Origin: Hanstruepera ponticola | GTDB taxonomy: Bacteria; Bacteroidota; Bacteroidia; Flavobacteriales; Flavobacteriaceae | NCBI RefSeq assembly: GCF_012931685.1 | Contig: NZ_JABANC010000001.1 | Location: 558,001-622,000, forward strand | Reading direction: 5' to 3' | DNA: 64,000 nt | In this document: positions 42,999 through 51,717 of the stretch, piece by piece | Numbering within the stretch: the first letter of the stretch is position 1 | Layout: the number at the start of each line of letters is the position of its first letter | Position numbers and translations under genes: made by a program | Notes under the pieces: model-generated | Database searches by the model: none | The model's input: the letters and a program-made list of their open reading frames with translations, nothing else | What the model was told of the DNA's origin: nothing

Positions 42999-45323
42999 TT
43001 AAAAATCCAATTCATCAGGAACTTCTTCGTCTGGAAGTGTATCATTTTCCTCTTGGGAATAGGCTTCACAATTTACTTCAATGGTCAACTCTTGTGGCCT
43101 TTCAAAGTTTTCATTAGATACATCAAGTGTTTCATCTTCATAGCATGCTTTCATATACAGTGCCCAAATAGGCAATGCCATGGCTGCACCTTGACCATAC
43201 GTGATTTTAGAAAAGTGAGCAGCTCTATCTTCAGCACCTACCCAAACACCGGTAACTAAATTAGGCACCATACCCATAAACCAACCATCACTTTGATTTT
43301 GTGTAGTTCCTGTTTTCCCAGCAATTGGGTTTTTAAATTCATATGGATAGCCTGTCACAATCTCACGATAATCTGCTCTGTAAGCATCTGCACCTTTAGT
43401 TCTTAATCTTACACCTGATCCAGCTTCGGTAACACCTTCCATAAGTTTAACGGTTACATAAGCTGTTTCTTCACTGATAACATCACGAGACTCTGGCGTG
43501 AACTGATATAAAATAGTGCCATTTTTATCTTCAATATGGGTTACCATAACGGGTTTGGTATAAACTCCTTTATTAGCAAAGGTAGCATAAGCCGCTACCA
43601 TTTCATAAACGTTCAAATCTGCTGTTCCTAGTGCAATTGAGGGCACAGCTGGAATATTGGATTCTACACCCAGTTTTTCAACTAAATCAATTACTGGCTG
43701 TGGTCCAACTTTGTCAATCAAGCGAGCGGTGATGGTATTAACTGAATTGGCTAATGCCGCTTTTAAAGTTAATTCGCCACCATAAACACCATCAGAATTT
43801 TTGGGGCTCCAAGGTTCTAAAGTACCGTGTCGTCCAGCCTCAATAGTGATTTGTGAGCGTGGCATTTTGTAACAAGGTGATAAATGCAATTGATCAATAG
43901 CGGTTGCGTACACAAATGGCTTGAAAGTTGAGCCTACCTGACGCTTACCTTGATTCACATGGTCGTACTGAAAGTGTTTATAATTCATACCACCAACCCA
44001 TGCTTTTACATGACCTGTTTGCGGATCCATAGACATCATACCTGGATGTAAAAAGGATTTATAATAACGCATGGAATCTATAGGTTTCATAATGGTATCT
44101 ATCTCACCTTTCCATGAAAAAACGGTCATGTTGGTTGGCTTATCAAAAGAAGCAATTATTTCCTTTTCGCTTTTACCTTCAGTTTTCATGACTCGCCAAC
44201 GTTCCGACTGACGCATACCACGTTTCATTAAGGCATCTATTTCACTTTGATCTAGTTCCAGAAATGGCGCAGTAGGGTTTCGTTTAGGTGTGTTTTGATG
44301 GTCAAATTCCGCTTGTAATCTAGGCATATGTTGTTGCACAGCATTTTCAGCATACTGTTGCATACGTGAATCGATTGTAGTAAAAACTTTTAAGCCATCG
44401 CCATACAAATTATACTTTTCGCCATCAGGTTTTGGGTTATTCTTAATCCAATCTTTCATAAACCCATCTAAATACGCTCTAAAATAGGTTGCTATTCCAT
44501 CGCGATGAGATTGCGGTGTATAGCGTAAATCCAATTCAGTTGCTTGAAGCGAATCTCTGGTCTTTTCTGAAATATAATCATACTTCTCCATTTGAGATAG
44601 CACTACATTTCGTCGATTTCTTGTACCAACTGGATTACGATGCTCTCTTGGGTTATACAATGATGAATTTTTAAACATGCCAACCAACATAGCTGATTCC
44701 TTAATATCCAGTTCATCTGGTTCTTTATCAAAATAGATGCTAGCTGCTGAACGAATACCATCGGCATTATTACCAAAGTCATAGATGTTAAAATACATCG
44801 CTATGATTTCTTCCTTGGTATATTGACGTTCTAGACGAGTGGCTATAACCCATTCCTTTATTTTTTGAGTGTACTTGTCTAAATTTTTGGATCTAACACC
44901 AACAAACAATTGTCTTGCCAACTGTTGCGAAATGGTACTAGCACCTCCTCTTTTACCCAAAAAGAAAAATGCTCGAAGTGTCCCTCTAGCGTCAATTCCA
45001 GAATGTTCATAATAGCGAGCATCTTCTGTAGCGATTAAAGCATCAACCAAGTGCTTTGGAAGCTCATCATAACTTACAGGTGTACGGTTATCATTAAAAT
45101 AAAATTTACCAAGTGTTTTGCCGTCAGACGAAATTATTTCAGTAGCTAAATTGGTTTTTGGGTTTTCTAATTGCGTATAGTCTGGCATTTCACCCAAAGC
45201 TCCCCAAGAAGCAAGCATAAAAACTAATGCAACCAAAAAAATGCCTGACAAAAATAATATCCAAAACCAACGTACATAGCTCTGAAAATCTTGAGTTTGT
45301 TTTGTTTGTTTCTTTTTTGCCAT
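42999..45323 (-). CDS. Bifunctional penicillin-binding protein 1A
   Basis: This 774-residue class A PBP has a cytosolic basic tail, one membrane helix (about residues 15-37), a GT51 glycosyltransferase domain ('ATEDARYYEHSGIDARGTLRA', 'GGASTISQQLARQL') and a transpeptidase domain with S-x-x-K in 'QVGSTFKPFVYATAI' (about 466), S-x-N in 'ANSVNTITARL' and K-T-G in 'AGKTGTTQNQSDGWFMG' (about 668). It polymerises and crosslinks peptidoglycan at the inner membrane. It is the third gene of ricT-gldH-pbp; the gap to gldH is five bases. The acidic C-terminal tail is about 60 residues. Confidence 0.95.
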   Translation of the reverse strand: MAKKKQTKQTQDFQSYVRWFWILFLSGIFLVALVFMLASWGALGEMPDYTQLENPKTNLATEIISSDGKTLGKFYFNDNRTPVSYDELPKHLVDALIATEDARYYEHSGIDARGTLRAFFFLGKRGGASTISQQLARQLFVGVRSKNLDKYTQKIKEWVIATRLERQYTKEEIIAMYFNIYDFGNNADGIRSAASIYFDKEPDELDIKESAMLVGMFKNSSLYNPREHRNPVGTRNRRNVVLSQMEKYDYISEKTRDSLQATELDLRYTPQSHRDGIATYFRAYLDGFMKDWIKNNPKPDGEKYNLYGDGLKVFTTIDSRMQQYAENAVQQHMPRLQAEFDHQNTPKRNPTAPFLELDQSEIDALMKRGMRQSERWRVMKTEGKSEKEIIASFDKPTNMTVFSWKGEIDTIMKPIDSMRYYKSFLHPGMMSMDPQTGHVKAWVGGMNYKHFQYDHVNQGKRQVGSTFKPFVYATAIDQLHLSPCYKMPRSQITIEAGRHGTLEPWSPKNSDGVYGGELTLKAALANSVNTITARLIDKVGPQPVIDLVEKLGVESNIPAVPSIALGTADLNVYEMVAAYATFANKGVYTKPVMVTHIEDKNGTILYQFTPESRDVISEETAYVTVKLMEGVTEAGSGVRLRTKGADAYRADYREIVTGYPYEFKNPIAGKTGTTQNQSDGWFMGMVPNLVTGVWVGAEDRAAHFSKITYGQGAAMALPIWALYMKACYEDETLDVSNENFERPQELTIEVNCEAYSQEENDTLPDEEVPDELDF

Positions 45324-45328
45324 ATGCT

Positions 45329-45820
45329 TTAATTTGTATTTGGGTCTTCTATTCTAAATCCAATTTCTGTAATTCCTTCTAAATTTTCTACGCCTTTTAC
45401 TTTGCCATTTTCACGCATGGCATGTTGAATGTTAATAGTATATTCTCCGGTTTCATTAAAAACTACGCTTTCTTTATACCACAATTTATTTTCCTTAACG
45501 TCGGTAAAACCTGTTCCTAACAGCTCACCATTTGGTTTTGCCATACGATACTGCAAGGTGTCTTTAATTATTTTTCCATGTGGAAAATTCATTTCAACTA
45601 TTAAGTACAAATTACTAAACTTATAATCGTTGGTGTTTCTTAAGTTTACAAACAAGTTGTAGGGTTTTATTGAGTCTGGTGGTTTAATTTTAAACGTTAC
45701 TACTGAATCCTTATGCCATTCATTTGGTAAAGATTTATAAACATCATAAACTCTATTAGAGTCACATGAAGTGAAAATTAATCCACAAAACACAAGGATT
45801 ACAAACAAATTACTTCGCAT
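45329..45820 (-). CDS. gldH: Gliding motility lipoprotein GldH
   Basis: This 163-residue lipoprotein has the signal MRSNLFVILVFCGLIFTSC with lipobox 'FTSC' (Cys near residue 19). The mature part matches GldH: 'RVYDVYKSLPNEWHKDSVVTFKI', 'NLFVNLRNTNDYKFSNLYLIVEM', 'EIGFRIED'. GldH is needed for gliding in flavobacteria and is tied to the T9SS-dependent motility machinery. I chose the ATG at 45820, which places the lipoprotein signal at the N-terminus and overlaps ricT by 11 bases; a longer reading has no sensible signal. Confidence 0.92.
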   Translation of the reverse strand: MRSNLFVILVFCGLIFTSCDSNRVYDVYKSLPNEWHKDSVVTFKIKPPDSIKPYNLFVNLRNTNDYKFSNLYLIVEMNFPHGKIIKDTLQYRMAKPNGELLGTGFTDVKENKLWYKESVVFNETGEYTINIQHAMRENGKVKGVENLEGITEIGFRIEDPNTN

Positions 45821-46988
45821 TGTTTTTCTTGCTTTGAGGTTTACGACGTCTTTTATTTTTATTACCCTTATTATTTTTACGTTTATTTCGGTGTTTTGGA
45901 CTATCAAACCGTGTTAAACTATCTTGACCAACAACGTTTTCATATTCAGTTTTAGTATCTACGATTAGTTCAGCTGCATATTCTTCAAGGCTTGCAGGCT
46001 TTTTTCTATTCTTATTTAATTCTATAATTTCATTTGCTTGGTCTGTAGTTATCAAATGCCAATTCATCCATTCGCCTTCATAAGCATACCACATATGTCC
46101 TTTAAAAATATCCGTTTTCTGACATACAGCAGTTCCTTTTTCAGTGTAAAGCTTGATTTCTGTTTTAGGAAAACTCTTAAGCGCATCGAGGTAAGTATCC
46201 AACTCATAGTTCAAGCAACATTTTAACTTTCCACATTGACCAGCAAGCTTTAGCGGATTTAATGACAGTTGTTGATATCTGGCTGCGGATGTACTCACAG
46301 AACGAAAATCAGTTAACCAAGTGGAACAACACAATTCACGCCCGCAAGACCCAATACCTCCTAGTCTAGAGGCTTCTTGACGAAACCCTACTTGACGCAT
46401 TTCAATTCTGGTTTTAAACTCTTTTGCGAATAATTTTATAAGTTCCCTGAAATCCACACGTTCTTCAGCCGTGTAATAAAAGGTTGCTTTACTAGCATCA
46501 CCTTGGTATTCAATATCTGAAATTTTCATTTGAAGTTTCAAATCAATAGCAAATTGTCTTGCCTTGACCTTCATAGATTCTTCTTTATCACGAGCTTCAG
46601 ACCAAATATCAATGTCTTTTTGGGTTGCTTTTCTGTAGATTTTAAACGTTTCAGGATCGTTTTCAGATATTTTCTTGCGTTTCATTTGAACACGAACCAA
46701 TTCTCCTGTAAGGGTAACCATACCTACATCGTGACCGTACTCTGCTTGGGTAGCAACAACATCACCAATACTTAATGTTAGGTTTTCGGTATTCTTATAA
46801 TAATGTTTTCTACCATTCTTAAATCGAACCTCAACCCAATTAAATGGTTCTACTCCGTCAGGTAATGACATGTTGGCTAACCAATCAAAAACTGTTAATT
46901 TGTTACAACTGTCGGTTCCACAAGTGCCATTATTCTTGCATCCTTTAGGCTGACCATCTTTTCCTGTTGAACATGTTCCACAAGCCAT
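45810..46988 (-). CDS. ricT: PSP1-domain protein (RicT/YaaT-like)
   Basis: This 392-residue cytosolic protein has a cysteine-rich head ('MACGTCSTGKDGQPKGCKNN'), a PSP1 core with the conserved 'IGSCGRELCCSTWL' and 'LAGQCGKLKCCLNYEL' cysteine motifs (about 210-265), and a very basic tail ('RKNNKGNKNKRRRK'). In Bacillus, RicT (YaaT) with RicA and RicF binds Fe-S clusters and promotes RNase Y-dependent RNA maturation. The Bacteroidota version with the long tail lies next to gldH. The basic tail may bind RNA; this is inference. Partners RicA and RicF are not in the window. Confidence 0.88.
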   Translation of the reverse strand: MACGTCSTGKDGQPKGCKNNGTCGTDSCNKLTVFDWLANMSLPDGVEPFNWVEVRFKNGRKHYYKNTENLTLSIGDVVATQAEYGHDVGMVTLTGELVRVQMKRKKISENDPETFKIYRKATQKDIDIWSEARDKEESMKVKARQFAIDLKLQMKISDIEYQGDASKATFYYTAEERVDFRELIKLFAKEFKTRIEMRQVGFRQEASRLGGIGSCGRELCCSTWLTDFRSVSTSAARYQQLSLNPLKLAGQCGKLKCCLNYELDTYLDALKSFPKTEIKLYTEKGTAVCQKTDIFKGHMWYAYEGEWMNWHLITTDQANEIIELNKNRKKPASLEEYAAELIVDTKTEYENVVGQDSLTRFDSPKHRNKRKNNKGNKNKRRRKPQSKKNNAK

Positions 46989-47093
46989 AAATTAAAGATA
47001 TATATAGATTCTGAACGTAAATTCAGAAGAGGATTAATACTAAAAATAAAACGTAAAGATAAGATTATTATAATGACTTTAAAAAGCTATTAT

Positions 47094-48098
47094 TTAATTG
47101 AATTCTATTTCATAATTCAATCGGTTAGATAAAGACTTGAGCTCGTGTTTAGACTTAAAGGCATTCTGAAATAGCGTATTACTCCAACCTATTTTTTTAG
47201 AGAAAGTATTAAAACTTTCATTTTTCCAATCGAAACCATCTTTCCAAAATTTTTGTGGTGAAACGTAACAAAATGTATAATCAAAAATTAAACTGGATTG
47301 ATTGGTTTCGTCTTTTCTTGGAATCTCGTCTGAAGCCAACAACATAATATTGTTTGCTTTACAGCTTGCTTTTATACTTTTTATTATTTCCGGGTAATCA
47401 CCACGAATAGTTTCTAAATCAAAATCATTATACTCGGTATTACCAATTTTTTGAATTGGTCTGATTTGAAGAATATCAAAACTATTCCCATCAAAATGCT
47501 TGAAAAAATCTTTCAATTCATAGAAATTATCTTTGTTGAACGTGTAATTGATACGGACTTTAAAATCGTATTTAGATTTTAGTTTAGCAAAGGCCTTAAA
47601 TGCATTGTGAAATTTTTCGTAATTCGCTTTTTTCATGAAGCTTTCGTAACTTTCTTTGGTCACACCATGTAACGAAATAGTAAATTCATTTAAACCTGCT
47701 TTTAGCAGTTTTTCAATTTTTTCTTCATCCAACAGATTTGCGTTGGTTGTAATCGAGATATAAGGCACGTTGTACGTTTTTCCCAATTCAACGACTTTCA
47801 CCAAGTCTTTATATAACGTGGGCTCTGTACCACAACCAATTTGAAGTTTTAAAGCACGTTTAAAAATGGTTTTAGCCGCTTGATTAAGCTCGTCTTCTTT
47901 AAATTGTCCTTTTAAAGTTTTTACATAATCATCATCTGTAAAATAACACATCTTGCAACGCAAATTACATGCCATCACAGGGTCGAAATTTACAGCCAAA
48001 TATCGTTGATTGAACTTATGCAGTAGAAAAAGCCCCAGAAATTTAATTCTGTGGCTTTTAATTTTTCTATTTAACTTTAAAAGTTTATAAATATTCAT
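47094..48098 (-). CDS. Radical SAM protein of unknown substrate
   Basis: This 334-residue protein has the canonical C-x3-C-x2-C cluster motif in 'VMACNLRCKMCYF' (about residue 43-50), a 'GCGTEPTLYKDL' glycine motif and 'ITTNANLLDEEKI' typical of the MoaA/PqqE/SkfB-type TIM barrel. The C-terminus lacks a clear SPASM cysteine set. It begins directly after trhO with no gap. The basic N-terminal region of about 30 residues precedes the core. The reaction is unknown. Confidence 0.82.
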   Translation of the reverse strand: MNIYKLLKLNRKIKSHRIKFLGLFLLHKFNQRYLAVNFDPVMACNLRCKMCYFTDDDYVKTLKGQFKEDELNQAAKTIFKRALKLQIGCGTEPTLYKDLVKVVELGKTYNVPYISITTNANLLDEEKIEKLLKAGLNEFTISLHGVTKESYESFMKKANYEKFHNAFKAFAKLKSKYDFKVRINYTFNKDNFYELKDFFKHFDGNSFDILQIRPIQKIGNTEYNDFDLETIRGDYPEIIKSIKASCKANNIMLLASDEIPRKDETNQSSLIFDYTFCYVSPQKFWKDGFDWKNESFNTFSKKIGWSNTLFQNAFKSKHELKSLSNRLNYEIEFN

Positions 48099-49169
48099 TT
48101 AGCCTTTTTTATTCAGGACGTCAAAAATATTTCGCAAATCCTTTTTAAATGGCAAATGGTCAGCACGACCTTTCTTGAAAATATCATTGCTGTTACCTTG
48201 TCCTTTACGTAAGGCTTTTTGTTCTTCGTAAGGTAATTGAATAATTTCCTGACATTGTGTTGAACAGCAATTCTCCATTTTTGTTTTACAGTCTTCACAT
48301 TGAATGAACAACAAGTGGCAAGCCTCATTAGCACAATTGGTATGTAAATCTGCTGGCTTTCCACATTGATGACATTGCGCTATAACATCATCTGTAATAC
48401 GTTCTGAACGTCTTTCGTCAAACACAAAATTTTTACCAATAAACTTATTTTCTAGTCCTTTTTCTTCAACTTGACGTGTGTAATTTATAATACCTCCTTC
48501 TAACTGAAATACCTGTTTAAATCCTTTGTGCTTATAATACGCACTGGCTTTTTCACAACGAATACCACCAGTACAATACATCACTAATTTTTTATCTTCT
48601 TTATGATCTCTTAAATCTTCTTCAATAATATCTAAAGATTCTCTAAACGTATCTACATCTGGTGTTACTGCATTTTTAAAATGGCCTATTTCACTTTCGT
48701 AGTGGTTGCGCATATCTACTAAAACCACATTAGGATCTTCAATTAACTCATTAAATTGTTCTGCTTCAACATGAGTACCCTTATTGGTCACATCAAACGT
48801 ATCATCATTTAATCCGTCTGCCACAATTTTGTTACGCACTTTCACCTTTAATTTTAAAAAGGCAAAATTATCGTGCTCAATGGCAATATTTAAGCGTACA
48901 TTTTCTAAAAACGAAATAGTATCTAGATGTGTCTTAAATTCATTAAAATTTTCAGCAGGAACTGAAAGCTGTGCGTTTATGCCTTCGGTGGCGATGTAAA
49001 TTCTACCTAAAACATCCAATTGATCCCATGCCAGGAACATATGATTTCTAAAAAGTTCAGGATTTTTGATTTTTGCGTATTTATAGAAAGAGATTGTTAA
49101 GCGGTCTTTTCCCGCTTCTTCAATTAACGCTGCTCTTTCTTTAGCGCTTAAGTTATTGTACAGTTGCAT
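48099..49169 (-). CDS. trhO: tRNA uridine(34) hydroxylase TrhO (rhodanese domain)
   Basis: This 356-residue protein matches TrhO (YceA): an N-terminal ferredoxin-like domain, a central rhodanese domain with active-site cysteine in 'VMYCTGGIRCEKASAYYKHKGF' (about residue 199), and a C-terminal cysteine-rich region ('CHQCGKPADLHTNCANEACH', 'CEDCKTKMENCCSTQC') likely to bind zinc. TrhO makes 5-hydroxyuridine at the wobble position of tRNA with O2. It is translated just before the radical SAM gene. A strong terminator of a mini transcription unit lies 89 bases upstream. Confidence 0.93.
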   Translation of the reverse strand: MQLYNNLSAKERAALIEEAGKDRLTISFYKYAKIKNPELFRNHMFLAWDQLDVLGRIYIATEGINAQLSVPAENFNEFKTHLDTISFLENVRLNIAIEHDNFAFLKLKVKVRNKIVADGLNDDTFDVTNKGTHVEAEQFNELIEDPNVVLVDMRNHYESEIGHFKNAVTPDVDTFRESLDIIEEDLRDHKEDKKLVMYCTGGIRCEKASAYYKHKGFKQVFQLEGGIINYTRQVEEKGLENKFIGKNFVFDERRSERITDDVIAQCHQCGKPADLHTNCANEACHLLFIQCEDCKTKMENCCSTQCQEIIQLPYEEQKALRKGQGNSNDIFKKGRADHLPFKKDLRNIFDVLNKKG

Positions 49170-49257
49170 GCTATACTAATGATTAAGGTTAAAGATTTAT
49201 TTTGAGGCAAAAGTACATATTTTAAAACTATTTTTCATTTTCATGTTTAACCATAAA

Positions 49258-49286
49258 AAAAGCGTCCTGTTTTGCAGGACGCTTTT
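49258..49286 (-). terminator. Terminator of the ECF-controlled mini transcription unit
   Basis: AAAAGCGTCCTG pairs perfectly with CAGGACGCTTTT across a five-base loop, with a run of seven Ts on the minus strand. It lies 61 bases past the stop of the 30-codon gene and upstream of trhO. Confidence 0.92.
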
Positions 49287-49346
49287 AGTAGACTAACTCG
49301 TTATTAATATTTTTTCATTCTTCTAAATCAAAAAATACAATAAGAG

Positions 49347-49439
49347 CTAACCTCCATCGGCTTTACAGCTGCTGTTTATAAATACAACAACTGAAACGCC
49401 TAATACGTTGTTAATTAAAGTTTTCTTAATAAATTTCAT
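49347..49439 (-). CDS. 30-residue lipoprotein-like small peptide
   Basis: A short reading frame of 30 codons starts MKFIKKTLINNVLGVSVVVF and continues with a lipobox-like 'INSSC' (Cys 25), then five polar residues 'KADGG' and TAG. I checked the codons one by one. It has a positive N-terminus, a hydrophobic stretch and a cysteine, so it could be lipidated with almost nothing after the lipid. Its general shape is like the 'smalltalk' small proteins of Bacteroides, but I cannot show homology. It is the only frame between a strong candidate ECF promoter (49531-49561) and a strong terminator. The unit might instead act as an sRNA. Confidence 0.55.
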   Translation of the reverse strand: MKFIKKTLINNVLGVSVVVFINSSCKADGG

Positions 49440-49530
49440 CTGTACAATTTTTAAATTCTTAAAAAGGACAAACAAAATTAATCGCATAAAATACGATTGA
49501 TTTCATAGCAAAAGTTCCCCACTTTATATA

Positions 49531-49561
49531 GTAGATGCAAAAAGTGTAAAAAGGTTGCGTC
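49531..49561 (-). promoter_or_regulatory. Candidate ECF-sigma promoter, left copy (inverted 31-bp repeat)
   Basis: On the minus strand this has GCAACC (AAC at 49556-49554), 16 bases, then CATCTAC (49537-49531). It matches the right copy at 50671-50701 in 30 of 31 positions. It points left, into the 30-residue peptide unit. The AAC-N16-C geometry is that of ECF promoters such as SigW. Confidence 0.75.
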
Positions 49562-49567
49562 AGAATA

Positions 49568-49597
49568 TTGAAAAAATTAAAACTTATCGTAATTTAG
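49568..49597 (+). promoter_or_regulatory. Probable recA promoter
   Basis: TTG (49568-49570), a 19-base spacer and TAATTTAG (one mismatch to TAnnTTTG) lie 30 bases before the recA ATG. No LexA-type box is seen. Confidence 0.5.
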
Positions 49598-49627
49598 CTG
49601 ACCTATCAAAACATAAAAATACGAGAA

Positions 49628-50632
49628 ATGAGCAGTGAAAAAGACGCAAAATTAAAAGCTTTAAAGCTTACTTTAGATAAACTAGATAAAGCCTATGGTA
49701 AAGGTACGGTCATGAAAATGAGTGACCAAGCTGTAGTTGATGTTGATGCCATTCCTTCAGGTTCTTTGGGTCTGGATATTGCACTTGGAGTTGGTGGTTA
49801 CCCAAGAGGAAGAGTTATTGAAATTTATGGTCCGGAATCATCAGGTAAAACAACATTAACGCTACACGCCATTGCTGAAGCGCAAAAAGCTGGTGGTATT
49901 GCAGCTTTTATTGATGCAGAACATGCCTTTGATAGATTTTATGCCGAAAAATTAGGTGTTGATATTGATAACCTTATCATTTCACAACCAGATAATGGCG
50001 AACAAGCATTAGAAATTGCTGATAACTTAATACGATCAGGAGCTATTGATATAGTTGTAATAGATTCTGTTGCTGCACTAACTCCCAAAAGCGAAATAGA
50101 AGGCGAAATGGGTGATTCTAAAATGGGATTACATGCCAGATTAATGTCTCAAGCCTTAAGAAAATTAACAGCCTCTATAAGCAAAACCAATTGTACTGTT
50201 ATATTCATAAATCAATTGCGTGAAAAAATTGGCGTCATGTTTGGCAATCCTGAAACAACAACTGGTGGTAATGCCCTTAAATTTTACGCATCTGTCCGTT
50301 TAGATATTAGACGTTCTACCCAAATAAAAGAAACAGATGGTAACGTGGCTGGAAATAAAACACGTGTTAAAGTTGTAAAAAATAAAGTAGCACCTCCTTT
50401 CAAAACTGCTGAATTTGATATTATGTATGGAGAAGGTGTTTCTAAAGTAGGTGAAATTTTAGATATTGCTGTCGATCTTGAAATTGTTAAAAAAAGTGGA
50501 TCATGGTTTAGCTATGACGAAACAAAATTAGGACAAGGTCGAGATGCCGTAAAAGCCCTAATAAAGGACAATCCAGAGCTTATGGATGAGCTTGAAACTA
50601 AAATTCGGGAGGCCTTAAAAAACTCGAAATAA
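49628..50632 (+). CDS. recA: Recombinase RecA
   Basis: This 334-residue protein is RecA, which forms filaments on single-stranded DNA and drives strand exchange. Walker A is '[19 protein letters not shown]' (about residues 66-74), Walker B '[15 protein letters not shown]', and the conserved '[29 protein letters not shown]' loop L2 region is intact. Length is normal and no intein is present. It is a single-gene unit with its own promoter and terminator, lying between two outward-facing ECF-type promoters that share 31 bp. Confidence 0.97.
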   Translation: MSSEKDAKLKALKLTLDKLDKAYGKGTVMKMSDQAVVDVDAIPSGSLGLDIALGVGGYPRGRVIEIYGPESSGKTTLTLHAIAEAQKAGGIAAFIDAEHAFDRFYAEKLGVDIDNLIISQPDNGEQALEIADNLIRSGAIDIVVIDSVAALTPKSEIEGEMGDSKMGLHARLMSQALRKLTASISKTNCTVIFINQLREKIGVMFGNPETTTGGNALKFYASVRLDIRRSTQIKETDGNVAGNKTRVKVVKNKVAPPFKTAEFDIMYGEGVSKVGEILDIAVDLEIVKKSGSWFSYDETKLGQGRDAVKALIKDNPELMDELETKIREALKNSK

Positions 50633-50668
50633 AAAAAATCCCGAAAATTTCGGGATTTTTTTTGCTTT
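50632..50668 (+). terminator. Terminator of recA
   Basis: ATCCCGAAA pairs with TTTCGGGAT, flanked by an A-run before and a T8 run after, starting at the recA stop codon. The right ECF-type promoter starts two bases downstream. Confidence 0.9.
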
Positions 50669-50670
50669 TA

Positions 50671-50701
50671 GACGCAACCTTTTTACACTTTCTGCATCTA
50701 C
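50671..50701 (+). promoter_or_regulatory. Candidate ECF-sigma promoter, right copy (31-bp repeat)
   Basis: GCAACC (AAC at 50676-50678), 16 bases, CATCTAC (50695-50701). It lies 35 bases upstream of the lipoprotein ATG and reads into the lipoprotein-sigma-anti-sigma operon, consistent with autoregulation. It is the inverted near-copy of 49531-49561; the single mismatch is in the spacer. Confidence 0.78.
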
Positions 50702-50736
50702 AGAGTAAACATGTATATAAAACTTTGAATGTAATC

Positions 50737-51144
50737 ATGAAAAAATTAACTGTTTGTTTGTTATTTATACTGGCATTATCATGTAGTACAGATGATGGAT
50801 TGGATCCAGTTTCTTTTGTAATTTTACCTGTAGAAAATGCAGTAGTCCCTACAGAGTTTGAACGTAATGAAACCTATGATATTTATCTGGAGTATTTACG
50901 ACCTACTTCTTGTCACGGTTTTAACGACATTTATTTTACAAGTGAATCAAACGAAAGAACGGTTGCGGTAATTGCCACATATTTTCAAGGGAATAATAAT
51001 TGCACTGAAATAGATGCTCTAACTGAAGCCTCTTTTAGATTTAAAGCCACCACAGAAGATTTATATATTTTCAAATTTTGGCAAGGTAAAGATGAAAACG
51101 GTGAAGATCAATATATGATTGTTGAAGTGCCTGTTGTAGATTAA
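50737..51144 (+). CDS. Small lipoprotein of the ECF-sigma operon
   Basis: This 135-residue protein has the lipoprotein signal MKKLTVCLLFILALSCS with lipobox 'LALSC' (Cys 16). The mature part is beta-rich ('VSFVILPVENAVVPTEF', 'NERTVAVIATYFQGNNNCTEIDAL', 'FRFKATTEDLYIFKFWQGKDENG') and has two further cysteines. The ATG at 50737 is chosen because a longer frame would run back through the promoter. It is the first gene of the operon, 28 bases before the sigma gene, and so may sense envelope stress or modulate the barrel protein. No family is recognised. Confidence 0.75.
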   Translation: MKKLTVCLLFILALSCSTDDGLDPVSFVILPVENAVVPTEFERNETYDIYLEYLRPTSCHGFNDIYFTSESNERTVAVIATYFQGNNNCTEIDALTEASFRFKATTEDLYIFKFWQGKDENGEDQYMIVEVPVVD

Positions 51145-51172
51145 ATAATTGTTTAATTAATATACATGTCAT

Positions 51173-51715
51173 GTGAGTTTAAAACAACTCATCATAAATT
51201 GTAGTAAAAATGATACTAAAGCACAAAGTGAACTATATCAACTCTTTTCGAGTAAATTGTTTTCGGTTTGCTTAAAGTATTCAAGAAACTATGTTGAAGC
51301 AGAAGATAATCTGCAAGACGCTTTTTTGACCATTTTTGAAAAAATAGGTCAATATAATAATAAAGGTTCTTTTGAAGGTTGGTTAAAACGGATTACTATT
51401 AACACTGCATTGCAGCGTTATAGAGGTCAAGGTGTTTTTGAAATAGTTAATGAAGAATTAATAGAAGATGACGAATTAGACATTGAAGATGATGAATTGA
51501 CTGTTGAATTTCTATTAGGAATTATTCAAGAACTTCCAGATAGATATAGATTGGTTTTCAATTTATACGCACTTGACGGTTATTCTCATAATGAAATAGC
51601 CGAATTGTTATCAATTACCTCAGGTACCTCTAAATCTAATTTGGCAAGAGCTCGAAGGTTATTAGTTGAAAAAATAGAAGCATATAAAGCGAGTTTAAAT
51701 TCGCAATCATTATAA
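51173..51715 (+). CDS. ECF-type RNA polymerase sigma-70 factor
   Basis: This 180-residue sigma factor has region 2 ('AQSELYQLFSSKLFSVCLKYSRN', 'AEDNLQDAFLTIFEKI', 'SFEGWLKRITINTALQRYR') and region 4 ('IIQELPDRYRLVFNLYALDGYSHNEIAELLSITSGTSKSNLARARRLL', a helix-turn-helix), with an acidic linker. The start is GTG (51173); the ATG two bases before it gives an immediate stop in its frame. It is followed after two bases by a protein with an anti-sigma-like head. It most likely recognises the promoter of its own operon. Confidence 0.93.
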   Translation: MSLKQLIINCSKNDTKAQSELYQLFSSKLFSVCLKYSRNYVEAEDNLQDAFLTIFEKIGQYNNKGSFEGWLKRITINTALQRYRGQGVFEIVNEELIEDDELDIEDDELTVEFLLGIIQELPDRYRLVFNLYALDGYSHNEIAELLSITSGTSKSNLARARRLLVEKIEAYKASLNSQSL

Positions 51716-51717
51716 CA

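Noticed and set aside
49531-50701. recA on an invertible DNA segment
   Set aside because: Inverted repeats of 31 bp around a gene could be recombination sites, but no recombinase gene is nearby and both arms have promoter geometry reading into real units, which explains them better.
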